Shown: positions 7,301 through 12,019 of the stretch, piece by piece
Position numbering within the stretch: the first letter of the stretch is position 1
How the letters are laid out: each line of letters opens with the position of its first letter
Origin: JBFJVD01 sp041624375
Lineage (GTDB): Bacteria; Chloroflexota; Anaerolineae; Anaerolineales; E44-bin32
Reading direction: 5' to 3'
DNA: 12,019 bases
Assembly: GCA_041624375.1 (NCBI GenBank)
Contig: JBFJVD010000074.1
Span: 1 to 12,019, forward strand
Notes under the pieces: generated by a model
What the model was told of the DNA's origin: nothing
Databases searched by the model: none
Seen by the model: only the letters and a program-made list of their open reading frames with translations
Program-made: the position numbers and the translations under genes

Positions 7301-8856
7301 GCGCCTGCATCTTCAACTTGCTGAATGAAATCCCACTCCGCAACGCTCTCCGCCAGGCCGATGATATAGCCGTTCAGAGGAACATCAGAATCAAGGAATG
7401 GAATGATGCGCCGGATTGCCTCATGTGCGGCAGCAGTTCCGCGCCCAAGGCGGACGTCCGGCTGGAGCCGCAGTCTCAAGTCCAGGGCTTGTGCCGCCGC
7501 GAGCATTTCCATGGCCACCACGTGGCGCAGGTTCGAGATCAGCCCGAGAAGGTGGCGGGCTGCTGTGGCGGAGTTGGCGTTGGCATCCTCCTGGCCGGCG
7601 GACGTCGGAAGCGAGTGGATTGAATTCGGAGCGGCCAGTGCCTGATTCTCAAGAACAAGCGAGGCTGAACTATATTGCAGCATCATCAATCCAGATTGGA
7701 GCCCAGCGCGCTCCCGGTCCGAAATGAGCATGGGCGGCAGCCCGGCATTCATTTGGTCGGTTACCAAGCGAAAGAGGCGGCGCTCGGAGAGCGCGCCGAC
7801 TTCGGCCAGCGCGATCTTCAGGTAGTCTGCCGCCAGGCCGAGCGGTTCTCCGTGGAAATTTCCTCCGGAAAGCGCCTCCTCGCCGAAGAGCAGGGGGTTG
7901 TCGGTGGCAGAATTGATCTCGATTTCCAGACTCTGCGCGGCGAAATCGAGCACTTCCCAGGCAGGCCCCTGGATCTGGGGGATACAGCGGAGGCTGTAGG
8001 CATCCTGGACCCTCGATCCGCTGTCGAGGAGCTGACTGCCCGCCGTCAGCTTTCGCAGGTGTGCGGCCACCTGCTGCTGCCCTGGATGGGGACGAACATC
8101 ATGGAGCCGGGCGTCAAACGCAGCCGACACACCCAACAGCGCCTCCAGCGACATGGCCGCCGCAATCTCTGCCGCAAAAAGGATCCGCTCCGCGTCGCGC
8201 AGGGAAAGGGCGAGCATGGCGCTTGTGAACGTCGCTCCGTTCGTGAGCGCAAGACCTTCTTTCGGCCCAAGGGCAACGCGCTCAATTCCTGCCCTACGCA
8301 TGGCTTCCGCCCCGCTCAGCACCTCGTCCCCGTAACGTGCCACTCCGCTCGGCTCGTCGCCGCCCCCGGCGGGGTCGCTAGTCAGAACGATCGACATATG
8401 GGCCAGCGGGGCCAGGTCCCCTGAGGATCCAAGGGACCCCTGTGAAGGTACCTCAGGGGTGACCCCGGCGCGTAGCATGTGCAGGAGTGTTTCGATGATG
8501 ATCGGCCGGACGCCCGAGAAGCCGCCTGCGAGCGAATTCGCGCGTATCAACATGGCGGCGCGAACGATGTCCGGAGAGAATGGTTCGCCAACACCCGCGC
8601 TGTGGCTGAGGATCTGGTTATAGGAAAGCTGAGACGCCTGGTCTTGTGCGATCGCCCTATCGGCGAACGTGCCGACTCCTGTGCTCACGCCGTATACCGG
8701 TCGACCGCTCGATAAGATTCGTGCGACGGCAGCGTGCGAAGCCTCGACGCGTGCCCGTGCCTCGGGAGCCAGGACTGCGGGCGCGTGATGCCGGGCCACT
8801 GCCTCGACCTCCTCAATGGAGAGGCTCTGGCCATCAATGGGGATTGCGTTCGACAT
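7297..8856 (-). CDS. hutH: Aromatic amino acid ammonia-lyase, histidine ammonia-lyase-like
   Basis: The 519-residue protein has the length and full domain of the MIO-dependent lyases, which remove ammonia from histidine, phenylalanine or tyrosine to give the unsaturated acid. Conserved positions seen include Y55 (YGVSTG), H85 (LSHSAGVGEP), N206 (LTNGAT), Q284, Y288 and R290 (QDAYSLRC), the SATDNP segment at 316-321, F334 (SGGNFHGEP) and E423 (QED), all matching the active-site set known in Pseudomonas HutH. His at 85 favours histidine or tyrosine over phenylalanine. Two deviations stand out: the cofactor triad is Ser-Ser-Gly (144-146) instead of Ala-Ser-Gly, and the usual EDHVSMG segment reads EDANANS. 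No hutU, hutI or hutG lies nearby, so the substrate is not certain. The ATG has GGAG four bases upstream, and the gene follows the kinase gene by 64 bases on the same strand. Confidence 0.85.
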   Translation of the reverse strand: MSNAIPIDGQSLSIEEVEAVARHHAPAVLAPEARARVEASHAAVARILSSGRPVYGVSTGVGTFADRAIAQDQASQLSYNQILSHSAGVGEPFSPDIVRAAMLIRANSLAGGFSGVRPIIIETLLHMLRAGVTPEVPSQGSLGSSGDLAPLAHMSIVLTSDPAGGGDEPSGVARYGDEVLSGAEAMRRAGIERVALGPKEGLALTNGATFTSAMLALSLRDAERILFAAEIAAAMSLEALLGVSAAFDARLHDVRPHPGQQQVAAHLRKLTAGSQLLDSGSRVQDAYSLRCIPQIQGPAWEVLDFAAQSLEIEINSATDNPLLFGEEALSGGNFHGEPLGLAADYLKIALAEVGALSERRLFRLVTDQMNAGLPPMLISDRERAGLQSGLMMLQYSSASLVLENQALAAPNSIHSLPTSAGQEDANANSATAARHLLGLISNLRHVVAMEMLAAAQALDLRLRLQPDVRLGRGTAAAHEAIRRIIPFLDSDVPLNGYIIGLAESVAEWDFIQQVEDAGA

Positions 8857-8920
8857 GTCGCTCCATGCAGTTGGGATGGCGAGCGGCGTGAACCCGCTCA
8901 GGTGTGGCCGAACCTCGGGG

Positions 8921-10957
8921 TCAGGGGCCGGCGGTCAGGACCTCGACCCGGATCGATAACACCAGCGCCCCTGCCGTTTCGACAAGTTCCTGTAGCGTCG
9001 GAAGGATGTTGACTGCGGCCAGTTCCTGCCCGATCGGCTGCGCTTCATCGATGGTATCGGCGCTTGCGATTCGCTGGGCGAGGCGTGCACCTTCTTCGGT
9101 GCTGCGCAGAACATCCTCAATCTGAGACGAGAGTGCTGCTGCCTGATCGCTGGAATCCGCATCAATCATCGCAAGCAGAAGCTGCAGATAGGGAATGAGT
9201 CCGAAGTCATCCCCGGGATTTTCCGGACGGCCATCGTTGTTCCAGTCGCTGAAGAGCTGGCTGTTTGAGCCCTCGGCGATGTTGATCACATGCTCAGCGT
9301 GGAGGCGCCCGCCCGACAGGCTTCCACCGTTCAGTGCGTCCACCGCGAAGCCACGATGATTGTTGAACTGCTCGGCTTGAGGAAGAATTCCAGAGACCAG
9401 CGCTTCGTTGGTTGGCGCCCCACGCGACACTTCTTCAAGATGACGAATGGGTTCAAGCACCTCCGGCGCGATTGCGGCTTCGAACAAGACCTCGCCGGAG
9501 AGACTCGGGTTTGGGTCGGGGTCTGGCTCGAGCGAGATCGCCAATCCGATGTAAGGGCCAATCAGGTTGCGTCGATCTGTATCGACGTGATTGAATCGGA
9601 GGATGCCGTCATTCACCTCGATAGGTCCCAGGCTGAGCGGCGGCCCGTCCTCAGACGTCAACCAGGCGTGGTAGTTGAACCCGGGGGGCGCAGCCTCCGC
9701 TACAGCAAGGCTGGCTTCTAATGCCGGACCATTGAAGGAAGCCGTTCCCACCGGGATCCCGGCTTGGACCTCCTCCGTGATTGCGGGAGGGGCTGTGGCC
9801 AGCGGCGTTTCTGCAGTGGTCTCCGTCGGATTCTCGACTATGAGGCCTTCGGAGGTTGCGGTCGCAGCGGCTGGTCCCTGCCCTGAGAGCAAGTCGCCCA
9901 GTCCACCGGTAGCGAGGAGCACTCCCACGCAAATCACCGCGGCCAGGCCGAGCAAGCCAAGGGCGCCAACCCCGGCAAAGAGGGTCCACGGCCGCCGGGC
10001 TGTGCCGGTGTCGTCCTCGATTGCCGGCTCGCCAACGGCGGGGCGTGAGACCTGGGATGGCTGAATCGTTGGCTGTGGAGCCAACGCCTTGCCTTCGGCG
10101 GCGGCGCGAAAATCGGCGCTCATCTCGCCGGCATGCTGATAGCGAGCTCCCGGCTCTTTCGCCAGCGAGCGAGCGATAACTTTGGCCAGGTCCGGAGCTG
10201 CGCCTTTCAGCGGTGGCGGCGATTCATGGATTTGCTTGTACATTACGGAGGCCGGCGTGTCGGTATCCGCGTTGAATGGCGGTGTGCCGGCGACCATCTC
10301 ATAGATCATGATGCCGAGCGAGTAGATATCCGAGCGCTTATCCACCGTCTCGCCCCGAACCTGTTCCGGGCTCATGTAGGCCGGCGTGCCCATGATCGTG
10401 CCGGTTGCCGTGCGGGTGGTCGCCGTCGCGATCCGGGCGATGCCGAAATCTGTCAGGATCGGCTCCGCATCATCTGGGAGAACGTTCCCCGTGAGCGGCT
10501 TCTGCCCTGCTACGCGCAACATGACGTTCGCCGGTTTGATGTCTCGATGGACGATCCCTCGTTCATGAGCGTAGTCCAGCGCCGCGCCGAGTCCATCCGC
10601 GAGCCGGGCGATCGTATCTAGCGGCAGTCGCTGGTTCTGAGCGTGGATACGTTCTAGGAAGCTGGATAAGGACTCACCGGTGAGCAGCTCCATAACGATG
10701 TATGGACGCTCGTTGTACACATCGAAGTCGTAGACCTGGACGATATTGGGGTGGCGCAGCGCAGCGACGGATTGCGCTTCAGTATGGAATCGCTGCAGCA
10801 AACCTGGGTCATCGGAGAGATGAGCGTGCAGAACCTTGACCGCCACCGGGCGGTTGAGCGTTGTGTGAACCCCCAAATAGACCTCGGCCATGCCGCCACG
10901 GCCGAGAAGCTTTTCAAGGCGAACCTTGGAAAGCGTCGTTCCGACCCATTCCGTCAT
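8921..10957 (-). CDS. Transmembrane serine/threonine protein kinase (PknB-like) with RskA-like external region
   Basis: A 678-residue protein with an N-terminal kinase domain (about 9-285) that has all the key parts: glycine loop LGRGGMAEVYLG (18-29), catalytic K41, HRDIKPAN (137-144) with D139, DFG at 170-172, a Thr-rich activation loop (about 178-191) and SPE (196-198). It should phosphorylate Ser/Thr of cytoplasmic targets and itself. A Pro-rich linker leads to one membrane segment (about 324-350). The external 325 residues carry no PASTA repeats. Residues about 405-500 resemble the anti-sigma-K (RskA) C-terminal domain (FNYHAWLTSEDG, then SLGPIEV, then LAISLEPDPDPNP). This is followed by a helical part with HAEHVINIAEG (553-563) and a calcium-loop-like DWNNDGRPENPGDD (571-584). 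The ATG has an AGGAG binding site upstream. The gene is divergent from the membrane-protein gene at 11120. The kinase call is firm; the ligand of the sensor is unknown. Confidence 0.93.
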   Translation of the reverse strand: MTEWVGTTLSKVRLEKLLGRGGMAEVYLGVHTTLNRPVAVKVLHAHLSDDPGLLQRFHTEAQSVAALRHPNIVQVYDFDVYNERPYIVMELLTGESLSSFLERIHAQNQRLPLDTIARLADGLGAALDYAHERGIVHRDIKPANVMLRVAGQKPLTGNVLPDDAEPILTDFGIARIATATTRTATGTIMGTPAYMSPEQVRGETVDKRSDIYSLGIMIYEMVAGTPPFNADTDTPASVMYKQIHESPPPLKGAAPDLAKVIARSLAKEPGARYQHAGEMSADFRAAAEGKALAPQPTIQPSQVSRPAVGEPAIEDDTGTARRPWTLFAGVGALGLLGLAAVICVGVLLATGGLGDLLSGQGPAAATATSEGLIVENPTETTAETPLATAPPAITEEVQAGIPVGTASFNGPALEASLAVAEAAPPGFNYHAWLTSEDGPPLSLGPIEVNDGILRFNHVDTDRRNLIGPYIGLAISLEPDPDPNPSLSGEVLFEAAIAPEVLEPIRHLEEVSRGAPTNEALVSGILPQAEQFNNHRGFAVDALNGGSLSGGRLHAEHVINIAEGSNSQLFSDWNNDGRPENPGDDFGLIPYLQLLLAMIDADSSDQAAALSSQIEDVLRSTEEGARLAQRIASADTIDEAQPIGQELAAVNILPTLQELVETAGALVLSIRVEVLTAGP

Positions 10958-10986
10958 TCATAGGCTCCTTGCGAATGCGCACAAGC

Positions 10987-11016
10987 ATTCTACTTGAATC
11001 TAACATCAATTACGAA
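10987..11016 (-). promoter_or_regulatory. Candidate promoter for the kinase gene
   Basis: On the minus strand TAGAAT (10992-10987, five of six consensus bases) lies 18 bases after a weak TTCGTA (11016-11011). Transcription would start near 10980, leaving about 23 bases with an AGGAG ribosome binding site before the kinase ATG. The spacing is good, but the -35 box is poor. The rest of the 162-base divergent gap (10958-11119) shows no further clear signal, and no convincing plus-strand promoter was found. Confidence 0.35.
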
Positions 11017-11119
11017 CCCGCCGGCGGAGTTGACCGAAGCTCCGGATCTTTATTGAGAGCGTGGTAAGCTATGGCGACCGTCCAAGACAGGTCCGAATGC
11101 ATCCCGAGACCGGCGTGAA

Positions 11120-12019
11120 ATGGCTTCCCTTCCTGTATTGCTGAGCTTGGCTGGCGCCTTCCTGCTGTGGACGCTGCGGACACGCGCGAGCAGGGTCCAT
11201 TGGGGAGCATCCGTACTGCTGGCTGGCCTACAGTGGATCGTAATCCTGGCTCTAGCAAGCGGATTACCTGCCACGATGAGGGTTTCCCTGTGGCGGCCTG
11301 CTTCCCTCTTCGGGGATGGGTTGATCCTCCAGCTCGGCTCTGAGGCGTGGCAGTTGGTCTATCTGACTGCCACGCTTCTGCTCTCCTTGACATTAACGGC
11401 TGCCACGCGTCCGCAATCTACGACGGCGGCGACACGGACCCTTACCTTTCTTTACGTCGGTCTCGGGGTCATTGCGATTCTGCCCGGCAATTTGCTCACG
11501 GTAGTAGTTGCTTGGGCGCTGTTAGATCTTGCGACTGTTCTCCTGCCACTTGCGTTTCCCGGGCCAGAAGCCCTGCTCGAACGAAGCTTCCGCAGATTGG
11601 GAGTGGACGCTGCGGGTCTCTTTCTCGTGCTTCTGGCTGCATCATTGGACCGTGAGGGGACGCTCGCTGGCTCAGGCGCTCGCACGGACCTGGCTACGGT
11701 TCTTCTCTCACTCGGCATTTTGCTTCGATTGGGGCTCTTCCCGCTCCATTTCAGCTTGCCGCCCATGCCCGGGATTCGCAGGGGTCTCGGTACGCCGTTG
11801 CGTCTCCTGCCGCCCGTCGCCGCCCTGGCTGTATTGGGCCAGCAGCTGGAGGGCTTGATCGCGCCAGGCCTTGTCCCCTGGATACAGATTGCAGGAGCTG
11901 CAGGGCTACTCGTGGGCGGCGCGCGTTTTGCCTTGATGGCCAATAGCCTGGAGGCTCGGCCCTTCCTGATCTTAGGGGTATCCGGGCTATCGGTCCTGGC
12001 AGCCGCCTCGTCGCCGATG
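11120..12019 (+). CDS. Polytopic membrane protein resembling complex I / Mrp antiporter subunits (NuoN/NuoM-like), 3' end missing
   Basis: An ATG at 11120 opens a frame of 300 codons that runs to the window edge without a stop, so the gene continues outside. No in-frame start exists between it and an upstream stop at 11054, and the ribosome binding site is weak. The product is strongly hydrophobic, with about eight predicted membrane segments separated by short Arg-containing loops. The segment LGILLRLGLFPLHFSLP (198-214) resembles the conserved K-x3-FPLHxWLP region of proton-translocating NADH-quinone oxidoreductase and MrpA/D subunits, but the usual Lys is Arg203 and Trp is Ser212. The segment VVVAWALLDLATVLLPL (128-144) resembles the segment that normally carries a key Glu; here Asp136 is the only acid. 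Family membership is an inference; an unrelated membrane protein is possible. The gene is divergent from the kinase. Confidence 0.65.
   Translation, partial: MASLPVLLSLAGAFLLWTLRTRASRVHWGASVLLAGLQWIVILALASGLPATMRVSLWRPASLFGDGLILQLGSEAWQLVYLTATLLLSLTLTAATRPQSTTAATRTLTFLYVGLGVIAILPGNLLTVVVAWALLDLATVLLPLAFPGPEALLERSFRRLGVDAAGLFLVLLAASLDREGTLAGSGARTDLATVLLSLGILLRLGLFPLHFSLPPMPGIRRGLGTPLRLLPPVAALAVLGQQLEGLIAPGLVPWIQIAGAAGLLVGGARFALMANSLEARPFLILGVSGLSVLAAASSPM

Noticed and set aside
8880..8899. GAGCGG/CCGCTC inverted repeat between the kinase and lyase genes.
   Set aside because: Six pairs without a T-tract on either strand, and in a 64-base gap between genes on the same strand. It may only be a chance stem.

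Overview
The window is GC-rich, densely coded bacterial DNA, with almost everything on the minus strand. Several features are compatible with a Chloroflexota (Chloroflexi)-type bacterium: a mevalonate-pathway decarboxylase of the GHMP family, a one-membrane-span Ser/Thr kinase with a long external domain, and genes with GTG and TTG starts. This assignment is an inference from gene content, not a phylogenetic result. Most of the content is housekeeping; I see no phage, transposon or CRISPR structure.

Layout from left to right. Positions 1-132 hold the 3' end of an unidentified plus-strand gene, with a terminator-like hairpin over its stop. It converges on a four-gene minus-strand operon (4276 to 158) that reads, in transcription order: site-2 membrane protease (RseP type), HEAT-repeat protein, AEC-family permease, and a secreted, C-terminally anchored gluzincin-type protease. 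The last three genes are nearly or actually overlapping. An extended -10 promoter at 4321-4329, followed by a 14-base perfect palindrome, lies just before it.

Positions 4360-5611 hold a mevalonate-pathway decarboxylase and, upstream of it, a doubtful 72-residue ORF. Positions 5718-8856 form a histidine-related block on the minus strand: an aromatic amino acid (histidine-type) ammonia-lyase, hisS, and tRNA-His(GTG) placed 26 bases after the hisS stop. Between the lyase and hisS lies a complete promoter, then a folded leader of about 165 bases that ends in an intrinsic terminator just before the hisS ribosome binding site. This is the layout of a transcription attenuator, and no T-box consensus is visible in it.

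Positions 8921-10957 encode a PknB-like transmembrane Ser/Thr kinase whose external part resembles anti-sigma-K (RskA) type domains rather than PASTA domains. A divergent plus-strand gene (11120 to the window end, open, no stop) encodes a polytopic membrane protein that resembles proton-translocating complex I/Mrp antiporter subunits, but with the usual key lysine region changed.

The most interesting items are the hisS leader/attenuator, the divergent ammonia-lyase with a Ser-Ser-Gly cofactor triad, the possible phosphomevalonate (rather than diphosphomevalonate) specificity of the decarboxylase, the kinase sensor domain, and the unusual complex I-like gene at the right edge.
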